DNA of 64,000 nucleotides from Mycocentrospora acerina (Eukaryota; Ascomycota; Dothideomycetes; Pleosporales): NCBI GenBank assembly GCA_022701365.1, contig JAKUHH010000080.1, forward strand, positions 808,436-872,435. The letters run 5' to 3'. The position numbers were made by a program, and so were the translations under genes. Each line of letters begins with the position of its first letter. Position 1 is the first letter of the stretch. The notes under the pieces were generated by a model. The model was not told the DNA's origin. It saw only the letters and a list, made by a program, of their open reading frames with translations, and made no database searches. Positions 11,486 through 23,646 of this stretch are shown here, piece by piece.

Positions 11486-13081
11486 AATTGAAACGTACGC
11501 TTCACGTGGAGCGTCGCCTTTTCCAGCCTCAAGTTTGAGGAGTCTTGCAAACTAGAATTAAAAGTACAGAGAGCAACCCATCTTGAAATCGAGGTGGGGT
11601 TGAGCGATCAGATGAAATTTTGTTCACAAATTTGTTGATCACGATTAATATATCGTTTTTTATCATATTTAAGCATCATGATTTTGCCCAAAAGCACAAA
11701 GTTCAACGTAAATGGAACCAAAATCGCCTTGATATTATCCATGTTAAACTCGGAGTCAAGTGCAGACTTCCTCATTTCAAACATGTGTTAGCTTCTTTTC
11801 CAACCAAACGCGTCTAAATAACGCACACGCGCAAGCAAGAACTTGAGATGTATATGCCAGGATTACTAGGACTGCATGGTTTTCATCACAGTACATGCTT
11901 TCTGTTCTTTCTATTCTTATGGCCGAAAGAAGTATGCCTTGCGATTAGCCTCGGGGAGAGCGAAACATGGTGTTCGGCAGCTTCCTACTCTGGCATGACA
12001 AGGGTCAGATAAGTCTGTTGTAAGTGTGATGTGATTTCCTCGGAATAGCATGTTTCAGCTCATGCGATGGGATTACCACCCAAACGTAACATAGCCATAT
12101 AGACGATATGATTCTCTGGTTCAGATGCTAACTGAACTAGCCGTTTCATGTCTATGTTACTTGTCGCAGTGGTAGCATTGTCCGCAGGAATCCAATCGAA
12201 TTATTACCACATCACGTAGTGGGTGGCGAGAAGACTGATCTGCAATCACTAAAGAGAAACGTTCTGCTATCTACAGCGCAGATTTTCCATTATAAGCTTC
12301 TACTTGTCCTTGGTCTTCTAAGCTCTAATTCAAAGATAATGTAATCTCACAATGATCGTGCAAGCAATCCCAGGTAGGCACTCACGCATACAAAGTGGAT
12401 ACTAGCGACCGTGGGTGGAGTCTGGCTTGAACGAAGTAAAATTCCGAGAGACGGCTGGTCACCAAAGGATCACCGATTTTCTATTTGCTTTCGACAAGGT
12501 CCGAGATTGATGTTGGCGGTGAGGCTGTGTATGCGCGTCAGGCTCGAAGCGGGCCGGAACGAGCGAGAGGACGAGACAAAAATAGCAACAGCGGCACAGG
12601 CTGCTGATGCAGCTCTGCTGTGGGATCGCAACAAACACTAACAATTTGCTTCTTGCTAGTGTCTTGCGTTTTCAGCTTGCAGATTGCAGTAGGATGTCAC
12701 GATGGAGGCTTGATCTTTTGTTGTTCCAGCAGTCATCCAATCACTTTTAGATCAAGGTTTAGATGTCCACTTGTATCTCGCAATCAAACTGTCGTAGCAC
12801 GATGATGCAGATCATTTCTTGCATGAAAAGAATCTGGATTTATCTCTGTATTAGAGTGACGATATAGAACGTTTTAGGCAAGCCAATGGGTAGGCACAAG
12901 TTTCGAGTAAAAGTGAAAACGCAATTCTACCTTATTCCCTAGCGTGTCTACGGATAGACAAATGTCTGCCTTCTTCGTTCAATTGTGTTTGATGACGCCA
13001 AGCATGCTGATCTGTGTACTTTCTGACTGGCATTCATTGGTGTTTGTTCTATGGATTCTTAGTCGACCATTGAAGGCATGA
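11486..13081. other. Intergenic region
   Basis: No gene is recognised in these 1.6 kb. The longest frames (65-76 codons, near 11620 and 12411) are not supported by domains or splice sites. Confidence 0.5.
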
Positions 13082-14470
13082 CTACAGCTTTATAATCTTA
13101 CTCGGATTGCCACAATTTGGCTGCGAATCTGCTTGTCGTTTACAAGACTTCTTAGGCTTACCAAGAGTCAATTTTGGACAAATACTGGTGACTTTATTGT
13201 GAGAATTTTCTTGAATGTTATTCACATATGTTGCGCACAAGTTAGGCTTAGGGACAGGTAGCGCACCAATAGTGCCTGAGTTTTTCTCCTCCCTGCTGCA
13301 AGTACGTGGAGGAATACAAACGTTGGATTGCTGTAGTTGTTTCGTTGTTCGGAAACCCCAGGTAATCTTGTGGGACGTCGTTCGTGGTTGGCCTTTTGAT
13401 TCATCTTGTAAAGCTAGCCGATTCCACTCCCTTTGAAGATCACGAACATCTTCTTTAGTATCCTCACAGTCGGTAAGTATTATCCAACGATTCAGTTTTG
13501 TTGAAGCTTGAACCTTGAAACGGCTGATTGGCAATGGTATGGCGGCTGGTCCGAACTTCTCGACAACGTCCCAGGTACTTCTACGGAACCATTGCGCGAC
13601 ATAAGACATGGGTACATCGCAGTACTCTTTACCACCTGCCATATCTGCTTGCATAGAACCAGCCCAAACTTTACGCATCAATAGATGAGTGCCAGGTCTT
13701 GTCTTGTCTTGAGGGTTGATGATGCCTCCAAACATAAAGTTCTCCCACGAGTAGCCCCATTCAACGTCTGGATCGTCAAGTCGACAACATGGTTCGAGTA
13801 AATTCCCACGTCGCATGACACCCACAGCATGAACTATCTCATGGACTATGGTAGTGGCAAAAAGAAAATCATGTCGAAATTTGCCACACCGTGTGCTGGC
13901 TGCATATCCACCATCGTTGTAAAAGTTGTAAAACGTGTCTGCAATCTCGATCTTGACACAAACCATTTTCTGAAACACCTCGCAGGACTTCGACACAAAA
14001 TCCGGCTTATTATTTCCCAAAAGTGTTCGAGCCCAGACCTGCTTCTCGGACTTCTCGAATCGAAATTCTATGTAGTGAGCAAGACAGCCCAAGGCTCTAT
14101 GTACTCTAGAGATATACTGTCTTCGCTTCACATCGGAAACTCTGCTTAGAGGATCAGATAGGTACGTTTTTCCTGAACGAGAATCAGTCAGCTCACGGCC
14201 GTACAACAATGGTACAAAAAACGTGAGAACAGAATCGTGGGCTAGAAATTGCGACGCGAGTTGGAGCGTTTGTTTTTGTGGCCCATCGCAATTGAAGTAG
14301 TGAAAGATAGGGTGGATATTGTTGTTTAAGTCGCCTGCAGGAATTTTCTCATTCTCCAGGAGTTTAAAACGGTCGTATTTGTTGGCTGCTGCGATAAGAC
14401 TGTTGATGTTGTTGAACTTTGGGTTTACCTCAGAAACAGTGCGTTTGGGTTGAGGACGCCTACCAAGCAT
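13082..14470 (-). CDS. Hypothetical protein with HExxH zincin-like motif
   Basis: This single-exon protein has 462 residues. Around residue 208, IVHEIVHAVGVMRR carries HExxH (H210, E211, H214), the signature of zinc metallopeptidases. Candidate third ligands follow in VEWGYSWENFMFGG (E237 or E243). The middle region is Trp- and Cys-containing and probably globular. The C-terminal 110 residues are basic, Ser/Asn/Lys-rich and probably disordered, ending in a Lys/Arg-rich stretch that could be a nuclear signal. There is no signal peptide, so an intracellular role is likely. I cannot place it in a named peptidase family; the SprT type seems unlikely because the zinc-ribbon tail is missing. Its function is unknown. 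Confidence 0.65.
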   Translation of the reverse strand: MLGRRPQPKRTVSEVNPKFNNINSLIAAANKYDRFKLLENEKIPAGDLNNNIHPIFHYFNCDGPQKQTLQLASQFLAHDSVLTFFVPLLYGRELTDSRSGKTYLSDPLSRVSDVKRRQYISRVHRALGCLAHYIEFRFEKSEKQVWARTLLGNNKPDFVSKSCEVFQKMVCVKIEIADTFYNFYNDGGYAASTRCGKFRHDFLFATTIVHEIVHAVGVMRRGNLLEPCCRLDDPDVEWGYSWENFMFGGIINPQDKTRPGTHLLMRKVWAGSMQADMAGGKEYCDVPMSYVAQWFRRSTWDVVEKFGPAAIPLPISRFKVQASTKLNRWIILTDCEDTKEDVRDLQREWNRLALQDESKGQPRTTSHKITWGFRTTKQLQQSNVCIPPRTCSREEKNSGTIGALPVPKPNLCATYVNNIQENSHNKVTSICPKLTLGKPKKSCKRQADSQPNCGNPSKIIKL

Positions 14471-15367
14471 GATTATTGAGGATTAAGTTTGGAACTAGGG
14501 GGACTTGGATTGCGATGGCCGTGTTTGTATACACATCACAGAAAAGCCGCATTGTGAGCATCTAAGCAATAACAATGAACAGAAGTAATAAAGGAAATGA
14601 TAGCTTCTCATTGCCAAAGTACAACGGTATACTTATCCTAGAACAATAATCAAAGAAGAGACAAGAACATTATCTTGATTTCATATTCACTGTGGCAGGC
14701 ACTCCTGCAGCTAGTCGTGAGATTCTCTCGATTCTACTTGATTGGTGAGAACCCATCGAAATTTACTCTTTCTAGCTTAAAAATATAGTAGTGGTATGTT
14801 TCTTCGTTATGAAAACTGTGAGATAAAAACACTTTATGCAGTGGACCATGACCCCATTTGCAAATGATTGAGGATGAGAAGAACAAGTCGAAGAGAATTT
14901 CAAGTCCAGCACATAATGACCATTAAAATGTGGAGCATGTAGCACTGTGAGAACATGAAAGTCTCATAATTTGTTCATTTTAAAATATCTGGTATGAAGA
15001 TAATTAATAATCTAAAGGTTACTGGCAAGCGAGCAACAAGATTGAAGGTATTTGCGAAACGCACAGACCATGTTGTGTCATGTGAACGCGTACTGACCAG
15101 GATTAGTGAAAAAGTGACCTCGCGTTTGTCAGCCCCGCGATTTACGCGTCTTCTTCTCCATACCACTTAGTCGTTCGTGTCCCACATTCCTACTTTTGGT
15201 CTTTCGCACCAATCGGCTGAGCTGACTGTTTTTGCCTGTCAACGTTCAACTTTCTCTTGACAACGAATCACGGTACACTTGGGATCGCGTTCACGCGTGA
15301 TTGAACCCAATTGGGCTTCTATATGAGATTTGCATACGAGCACATCTTGCACTAAGGCTTGCACGCG
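14471..15367. other. Intergenic region (divergent promoters)
   Basis: These 0.9 kb lie between the divergent HExxH-protein gene and the GTPase gene. They are AT-rich on the left. No gene or RNA is recognised. Confidence 0.5.
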
Positions 15368-18300
15368 ATGGATTGGGATGAATTTGAGTTGAGGGCGAGT
15401 AGAGTCATACCTGCACAGCCGTTGAAACCGAAGCGTTGCTGGATCGGCGTTCTCTTCCACGAGAAGACACCTGCGGATCACTTCAAGGAGAGCGATTTTG
15501 TGTGGATGATTGGGCACAATGTAGGTCCTCTAGACGACTCTATAACTAGACATAGTCATTTTGGCCTCTTCATCGGATAATTAACATTGGCCTAGAAGAT
15601 TCAACTTCAAAGGATTCACGAGACTTACCAGACCAAACGTGGCGTAGCAAACATTGAGCTTAAGCACAGGAACACATTGGTGGATTTAAGTGATTCTATT
15701 AAGTCCTTCACTACGCCCAATTTCGATTCTGTTTTTCTCCGTGCAACACTTCTTGCGCCCACTTCGTCGGGCGCTCCTCCTATCGACGTCGAGAGTATAT
15801 CCGCAAATATCCATCATTCCAGTCCGAAAGCACTATCTTCCAAAGTTCAGAGTATTGCGTCACCTACAGCTCCGATATCAGAGCACGCATTATTCACTAC
15901 ATCCCTTTCTTCTAGTACGGAGCGCGCATCGAACGAAACTCTGACAGATCGTTTTCTTAACGATCCCTTGTTCAATTCGTTGTCACGAGGTCTACAGGCC
16001 GAGCATGCTCAACAGGAGCAAATTGACAATAAATCGTTCCATAAGCGAGTGATGCAACAAAGCAACCCCACATGCATCTAAGTACGGAAAGCACATTCAT
16101 GGTAAACCAGCCGGTGCCTATTTCATTGCAATACGACGGTTTTTGCGATGTTTTGCCCTCACAAGTAAATTCCAGTTGGGTTTCCAACGTAAATCATGAT
16201 CTTGGGGTTGGCAGAAGCTCTTCATCTATCAAAAACGAAGGTTCTACTCCTATCCACCTTCAGATGCCGGTAGCCAACCGTGAGGTATTTAGTGTAAAGA
16301 GTGAAGAAACATACCCCTCTTCACCCCAGACTTTTGTTAGGGAACCATCACATCCTTTCGACCTTGAAGAGATGTTCAATCGCGAGCCTTCACCCGAGAT
16401 GGATAACCGAAGAGATGTTCAATTCACGGACCAAAGCCTTCGAAAAATCATTGCACAAAAAAACCCCGAAATGCTCGAGGCAGGAGTTGAGCAATCTAAA
16501 AAGCTTCTTGAGTGTATAAAGCATGAATTCTTACACCATGTATCGAATCCAGAGGCGCAAGCATGGATACAGACAATAGAAAAGCTATTACCTCAAGCTG
16601 CACGGAAGCGCACAGTTATCGGCGTAGTTGGTAACACAGGCGCCGGTAAATCTAGTGTTATCAATGCAATGCTAGATGAAGAGCGTCTTGTACCAACAAA
16701 TTGTATGCGAGCGTGCACTGCGGTCGTCACAGAAATGTCCTGGAATGACAGTAAGGACCCTCATTCAAAGTACCGCGGTGAAATCGAGTTCATAGAACGT
16801 GCCGATTGGGAGAAGGAGCTCGAAGTCCTCATGAAAGAGTTCACTACAGAGAATGGAAATGTTTCCAAGGATGCTTCAAACCAAGACACAGATGCTGGCA
16901 TTGCATGGGCGAAGTTCCACGCTGTATACCCTAGGATCGCGAAGGATGCCTTAGAAGAGTACAGCATTGACGATCTCATGTCTGAAAACGCTGTCTTGGG
17001 TGTGTTGGGAACAACAAAAAGGATACGTACAGCCCAACCAGGTCCATTCTATCGGGAGTTGCAGCGATATGTCGACAGTAAAGAAAAAGTCACAAAAAAG
17101 GACAAAAACAAGCAAAAACCTAAATCCATTCAAATGGAGTATTGGCCACTGATCAAAGTGGTCAAGATCTATACCAGAAGCCTGGCACTATCAACTGGTG
17201 CTGTCATTGTTGACCTGCCAGGCGTCCATGACTCGAATGCAGCGAGAGCTGCTGTCGCTCAGGGATATATGAAGCAATGTACAGGGCTGTAGATTGTGGC
17301 GCCAATCAATCGCGCAGTAGATGATAAAGCTGCTAAAACACTTCTTGGAGATTCCTTCAAACGGCAGCTCAAATACGACGGAGGATTTTCCAGTGTGACT
17401 TTCATTTGTTCGAAAACAGACGACATTTCTATCACAGAAGCCATTGACAGCTTGGAACTCAATGATGAAATTACCGATCTCGAAGAGGAAGAACATATGC
17501 ACAAGCATACTATTAAGCGCATCGAGAAGCAGATCGCAGATCTTAGAGAATCGCAAGGTTTCTACAAGTCTGCTTTACTAGACGCAGATACAGACATCGA
17601 AACATGGGAAGATCTGCAGACTGAGTTGGACGAGGGCAAAACGGTCTTCCCACCCGCGTCGAAGAACAAGAAGCGTAAGAGGGGCAACCCGGATAGGAAA
17701 AATCGCAAAAAGCGTCAGATGAGTGACGACAACTCTGACGATGAATCTATTGCTTCTGGCGATGAAACGGCTTCCGAAAACGACGAAAGTAATCGCAACG
17801 ATGGGGATATCCGAGTTCCCCGGGAGCCGCTTAGTGAAATCAGAATCAAGGAAAAATTGAAAGAGTTAAGGGAGACTAAGAAAAACGCCAGACGTGAAAG
17901 TCTACAGATCAAAAGGTCAATGGATGATCTCAAGCTGAAGATCCCAGAAATTGAGCAGAAGATCATAGACGTTAAAGCCAAGATCAGTCATAAATGCATC
18001 GCCGGTCGGAACGAATACTCCAGAACCGCCATTCAGCAAGACTTTGCCGCTGGAATCAAAGAGCTTGATCAAGAAAATGATGCTGAAGAGGACGAGGAAA
18101 ACTTTAACCCAGACGTGGATAAACGCGACTATGAGCAGGTCGGAAAAGATTTACCGGTCTTTTGCGTCAGCAGTCGAGCGTATCAGCAGATGCGTGGGCG
18201 GCTCCGAAAAGACGATGACGTTCCAGGGTTTCTCACACCAGAGGAAACAGAAATGCCGCAACTCCAGGCTCATTGCAAAAAACTAACAGAAGCGGGACGT

Positions 18301-19579
18301 ATCAAAACTTGTGACACATTTCTGCTCACTCTATGTCAACTTTTGACGACATTTAAACTTTGGGCGTCTAATGACGGAACTGGGACCCATATGAGCAACG
18401 ATGACCGGCACAAACACATTGGATACCTAGATCGGGTACTTGGCCAGTTGGAAAAAGGCCTGGAGGATGCTATAGCGGCTTGTGTTGACGAGATGCGACT
18501 GGAAATGAAGCATCAGATTTTTGACAAATATCCAGAGCTAATTAGGGAGGCTATTGAAGCTGCAACGGGTACTGCACAGGGGTGGGGAGCCCATAAAGAT
18601 GAGGGTGGTTTGTACTACATGTCTTACAAGGCAGTCGTACTACGGCGTGGAGTCTATCAATCCCGTTCCGCAGGCCACCGTGATTTCAACGCCGACCTGT
18701 AAGTTGCTTTCAACCCTATACTTCTCCTCTACTATATTGTTTTCGAGCCTACCAGTTCTTTATACGCCTTAAATGTGTCTGCTCTATGCCAAGACCAATT
18801 CATTGATTTATCACAGGGTCAGTCCAATTATCAAAAAGCTTGCGGCGGGCTGGGAACGTGCCTTCCAACACCGCTTGCCAAAAGCTTTCAACATCTTAAT
18901 CACCAACTCGGCCAAGATTCTGCACAAGTTCCACGAAACTGTCGAGGAACGCGCGCGCCAGAATGGTATAGGCCTTGCGGATCTCTCCATACTCAAGACG
19001 CAAATCCATACCTACGAGCAACTCTTTAGAGACCTTGATACAGCACTCACCATGCAGATGACCGAATTGCAGCGAGAGGCTAATCGCGACTTTGTACCCA
19101 CTATTGAGAGTAGCATGCATATTGCTTATCAACTGTGTTCCGATGAACGCGGTGCGGGCAGTTACAAGCGCATGAAGGAACATATGCTGGACCATGTGTG
19201 TCGCGCCAAACACGAAATGTTCACGAACGCAACAACGACTGTTGAGAGGCACCTTAGCGATATGTGCAAACAGCTCAAAGAGTCAATGGAAGCCAAAGCT
19301 GATGAAATCTTCACACGGATGCGCCAAGATTATATGCAAGTATTCGGTGGTGTACATCGTAGCGACCATACCAACATGACAAAGGAAGAAAGAGATCTTA
19401 GATCTGGAGTTATGAATCTGCTCGTTGGTATCGATGCACAGTTCGAGCCTATCGCTAACGGAGTGGTTGGTACGCTTGACACTGCGCATGACAGTGACGA
19501 GTCTCACGCAGAGGAGCCCATCAATGTGGATGATGATAGTGACGACAGCGTTTTCGAGTCTGCTCATGATTCTTTTTAG
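15368..19579 (+). CDS. Large dynamin-type GTPase (nuclear GTPase SLIP-GC-like), with one in-frame TAG
   Basis: My model has exons 15368-15520, 15596-16048, 16111-18698 and 18817-19579. All joins keep frame and give about 1318 codons. G motifs are present: G1 GNTGAGKSS (about 376), G2 Thr in CTAVVTE, G3 DLPG (570) and G4 SKTD (636). After it come long coiled coils and a basic KNKKRKRG...KNRKKRQ tract (17661-17720) suggesting nuclear location, as in vertebrate SLIP-GC. The N terminus (about 200 residues) is Ser-rich. The reading frame is broken once, by TAG at 17290-17292 between CTGL and IVAPINRAVDD, where relatives have Trp. Every other codon and splice is sound. It may be a recent null allele, an edited or read-through gene, or a sequencing error. 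The donor at 16049 (GTGATG) is weak, so 15368-16081 could instead be a separate gene. Confidence 0.7.
17290..17292 (+). other. In-frame TAG stop replacing a conserved Trp codon
   Basis: The same frame is open for more than 1200 nt before and 1400 nt after this codon, and the GTPase fold continues straight across it (DLPGVHDSN before; VAPINRAVDD and SKTD after). No GT-AG intron can skip it without deleting the G3 motif. TGG to TAG is a single G-to-A change. Confidence 0.85.
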
Positions 19580-20456
19580 GGCGACGCGGAAAATAAAACC
19601 ATGAATAACAATGGCAATGTATTTGCTACTGAATCACCACGCACAAAGCATTCAGCTTCGAGCCTTGATATCTAGAACACAGGTGACAAGAAAAACGGCG
19701 ACCTACCTACACTTGACAGCGGCGACAACATGGACAGCCAGATTTGGCCTCTCTTGTCTTAACTTCTTCTATATTCGATTATCACAATCGATCTGGTAAC
19801 TTTTGGTTGGTTGTGTACTAACACCAATCCATGCAGTTGTCGGAGTTTTACCCCTTGCGATTACTTTTCTTTTCACTTGGCGTTCATGGACTTTCTAATG
19901 TGGCGAAGAGTGGGGACGACTTTTTTACGGCCGAGTTTCATATTTCTTTTTGTCTTGTTTTCAACTGCGGTGCGGCTATCCTGTGGTTTTGACATATGGC
20001 CTACTACGCCACAGCTCATGATGGATTCAAGGGTCAGCAGTGGAGCTCTCCCAGTCTCTCTGTGACAGTCATTGATGGAGCATTTCCTTTCTTTTCGTTT
20101 CCTGATTCCTTTTCTTTCTCTCGTTGCACGTCGATTGCGAGGCGTCACAAGTTTTCCCATCTCAGCCGCTGCGTTAGGTGTTGATAGTGAGTGGACGCTA
20201 AGAGAATCGACATATGTTCAAAATCATGATATCAGTATCAATGATGTAGTATCAGAAGCTCTGACTTTTATGTTCCAGAGATTGCCCATTATCCCATATC
20301 TGGATCCAAGCGCGCAGGCAAAATGCGAAATATCGCATCGAACAGCCAACCCGCGGCGTGTGTCCTGCCTAGCCCAGACATACTGTGGTGTTCATACAAC
20401 CCATAACCCATACCCAAACGCCGTATGTGTGATGCATCCGCTAATTTCAACGATTT
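19580..20456. other. Intergenic region between convergent genes
   Basis: This 0.88 kb contains the 3' flank of the GTPase gene and the 3' UTR of the minus-strand receptor gene. No gene is recognised; the frames here are short or antisense. Confidence 0.5.
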
Positions 20457-21585
20457 TCAGTCGTCCCACTCCTCATCCAAATTGTCAATCAGCCGGTTCT
20501 CATCCTCATTTCCCCGCCCCCTCCGCCCACTGTCTTGGCCCAGTGAGACGCGACTGTAGCCTCTCCGGCCGGGCATAAATCTTGCACAACTCGATGTGAG
20601 GATGATAAAGATATCCTACGCTTATTAGCTTATTTCTATTAGCTGTCTTCTCTCAGCCTGCACTCACCGAAAAGAAACTGTAGATACCCGCCCACATGCT
20701 GTAGTTTGGCAACTGTCTCCAACCCCTCTGATGCATGACGGTGCGTTGGTACACACAACCACCTGCAAAGTATACCAACACAGCAATCAGCACAATGACA
20801 CCAAACACCCCTCCTGGGCTCAGTGCCTGGGTTTCCTGGTGCACGCCTCCGCACGCATATGGCGATCGACCCTCGAATATATACGTGCAGTCGTCGACGG
20901 CCGCAACAAAAGATACGCTTGTTTTCGCAAGGGGGTCAGAGTCGCAGAGCAAGGAAATGACGGTTGATTTGCGGCGCTTTTCGGAGGCGGGCTTCTTGGA
21001 GTGCTTGTCGTCGTCATCATCGCCGTGGATGATCTCACGGGGGAGAGTGGTCGGAGAGCGCGAGGCCTTGGAGCTGGCAGAGGGGCACAGAGAACCGCCG
21101 GTGTAGTTCATTACTAGTTTCCTGCCACGGAAGATGGGGACCGAGTTCTCAAGTCTGTGTTGCGATGGATGATTAGCACTCGACCTAAATGCGCCTGCTG
21201 CCTGCGCCAACATAGTGCGCGCTCCACGCCGCAATGGCTGCACTCACCCGATGGCATACTGCCGGTCTCCCCTCTCGTAGAACGCGCTCACGTTCCTCCA
21301 CAACGCCTTGCTCAGGTCCTGCACTTGGTCCAGCTCCTCGACCACAGGCCCACAGAAGTTAATGGTGAAGTTGGCGCCGTAGTCGTAGCCCCGTGCATGC
21401 CAGCTGCCGTCATCTGCGCCTTCCTTTTTCTTCTTGCCATCCTCGGGGGGCGTGCGCCGTATCGGGTTGAGGTCGAAGAAGCGCTCCGTCGTGGGCGATA
21501 TGACGGTGCATGCCTTGAGCGGCTTATCAGTCGCCGCGGTTACTGCGGAGATGAAGAACAACAGCGTGAAATAAAGCGACTTCAT
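20457..21585 (-). CDS. Mannose-6-phosphate receptor-like sorting receptor (Mrl1/Atg27-type)
   Basis: This is a type I membrane protein in three exons: 21585-21248, 21154-20668 and 20615-20457. Introns 21155-21247 and 20616-20667 are GT-AG and keep frame. The N-terminal MKSLYFTLLFFISAVTAA is a signal peptide. The lumenal part has paired Cys in the pattern of M6P-receptor homology domains (NFTINFCGPV; MNYTGGSLC; STVISLLCDSD; DDCTYIFEGRSPYAC). A single membrane span (VFGVIVLIAVLVYFAGGCVY) follows. Then comes a cytosolic tail ending RRGYSRVS...NEDENRLIDNLDEEWDD, an acidic tail with a Tyr-based motif fit for Golgi-endosome sorting. Family members carry vacuolar hydrolases or act in autophagic membrane traffic. 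I preferred ATG 21585 to 21609 because it begins the signal peptide. Confidence 0.85.
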
Positions 21586-22038
21586 GGTGAAGGCTATGCA
21601 GACAAACAAAGGAGTGTTGATGGTTTACGTGTTGGAACAGGCATCCATCCGCGCCGAGTTGGGATCATCCGTTGGGATCATCCGTTGCGACACGTTTGCC
21701 CGGAGTCCGTCGACCGAACACAGCTCATCCACTCAACGTCAGTGGCAGCTGCAGGAACGCGCTCGATACGGTTAGCATGGTCTTGGCACCATGTGCGCGT
21801 CATGGCGGAACTTCGTTACCCGGTGCTGTCTCTACTCGTTCCACTTCTTCAGCTGAAGGGGGGTATATAGAACGCGTTGTTCCTGTGTGCTATTAGTAAC
21901 TCAACGCGTACCTGTCCTGTTAGGAAGGAACCAGGACTGAACTGCGCGACAAAACACGAGGTGCCCCTTTTCCCGACTGGAGAACCCTTCTGGCATTGAG
22001 GGCTAGGAAAGGATCCTTTCACCGTGTGATTGACAAGG
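21586..22038. promoter_or_regulatory. Divergent promoter region (Mrl1-like / ERG24)
   Basis: These 453 bp lie between the two divergent start codons and presumably hold both core promoters. I could not assign individual sites. Confidence 0.45.
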
Positions 22039-23622
22039 ATGGCCTCAAAGCGGAAGTCTGATGAGGCAAAGGTGGTTGCTGAGCAGCCTCATGGCTATGA
22101 GTTTTTCGGCCCGTAAGTTCAACTTCAATTGTTCAGGAACTGGTGCTAACCATGGTATAGACCCGGTGCCTTTGGCATCTCTTTTGGTCTGCCTCTGCTT
22201 GTCTATGTCTTCACTTTCCTGTGCAATGACATCTCAGGATGCCCTGCGCCCTCGTTGCTTCACCCATCGAGTCTTGACCTCGACCAGTTGAAGAGTGAGG
22301 TGGGCTGGACTGGCCTCTCTGGTCTGCTGAACACCCAGGCTGTTCTCGGCACATTGGGCTACTACCTGCTCAGCCTGGTTCTATATGCGTTTCTTCCAGC
22401 TGATGAGACGCACGGTGTTGAACTACAATCTGGTGGAAAGCTGAAGTATCGCTTCAACTGTAAGTTTACCTATCATGTAGATCGATAACACCACTAAAAC
22501 GTCACAGCCTTTGGCTCGGCTGTCTTCATCATGGTCGTACTTGCTGCTGGAACCTTCACCCAAGGCGCCGACTGGGCGGTCTGGACCTTTATGACCGACA
22601 ACTACATCGGCATCCTCACCACCAACATCCTTATCTCGTACATCCTGGCCACCTACGTCTACGTACGTTCCTTCAGCGTCAAACACCCCAAGGATCCCAA
22701 CGCACGCGAGCTCGCTGCTGGCGGCCACACTGGAAATATTCTCTACGACTGGTTCATTGGTCGTGAGCTCAACCCGCGTATCACACTACCTATTTTTGGT
22801 GAAGTTGACATTAAGGCTTGGTGTGAGCTACGTCCAGGTATGCTGGGCTGGATCATTCTAGATCTTGCCTTCATAATGAAGCAGTACCGTAATTTCGGTC
22901 GTGTGACAGACTCTATTCTGCTTGTCACTGCTGCACAGGCAATCTACACCTTCGACGCACTATACATGGAGCGCGCCATTCTCACCACCATTGACATTAT
23001 CGCTGACGGTTTCGGCATGATGCTTTCCTTCGGTGACCTTGTCTGGGTTCCCTTTACGTATAGCATTCAGGCGCGCTACCTTTCTGTTTACCCCGTCGAT
23101 CTTGGTGTGCAGGGCATTCTTGCTGTCCTCGCTGTTCAAGGTACTGGCTACTACATCTTCCGCACTGTCAACAATGAGAAGAACCGCTTCCGCACCGACC
23201 CAACCGATCCCCGTGTCTCGCATTTGAAGTACATTGAAACTGCAGCAGGCTCCAAACTTCTCATCACCGGTTGGTGGGGTCGCGCACGTCACATTAACTA
23301 TCTCGGCGACTGGTTTATGAGCTGGGCATATGTCCTACCTACTGCATTATCAGGATACGTTATCCGTAACGCAGCCAAGCATCCCATCACCGCGGCACAG
23401 AGCGATGCGGTTTTCTTCCGCAACAACTATGGGACATATGTTGTGCCTGGTGAGGCAAAGGGCTGGGGCATGATCTTCACGTACTTTTTCATGGTGTACT
23501 TCGCAGTTCTACTTCTCCATCGTGAGAGGAGAGACGAAGAGAAGTGCAAAAGGAAGTACGGCAAGGACTGGGACAGATACTGCGAGCTTGTGCCATGGAG
23601 GATCATTCCATACGTATATTAG
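22039..23622 (+). CDS. ERG24: Delta(14)-sterol reductase (C-14 sterol reductase)
   Basis: This enzyme reduces the C14-C15 double bond left by lanosterol 14-demethylase in ergosterol synthesis, using NADPH at the ER membrane. Exons are 22039-22112, 22161-22459 and 22508-23622 (about 495 residues); both introns (48 bp each) keep frame. The N terminus reads MASKRKSDEA...HGYEFFGPPGAFGISFGLP. The two family signatures are present: LLITGWWGRARHINYLGDW, and near the C terminus CKRKYGKDWDRYC followed by VPWRIIPYVY. About eight membrane segments are visible. ERG4/ERG5-type relatives lack the EFFGPPGA start, so ERG24 is the better match. It is the target of morpholine-type fungicides. Four structured repeats begin 25 nt after the stop, probably in its 3' UTR. 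Confidence 0.95.
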
Positions 23623-23646
23623 GTTGGTTGAGGTTAAACAGGGAAG

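Noticed and set aside
20072..20578. 168-codon plus-strand frame
   Set aside because: It is antisense to the last exon of the Mrl1-like gene, whose spliced tail (RRGYSRVS ... LDEEWDD) is far more convincing.
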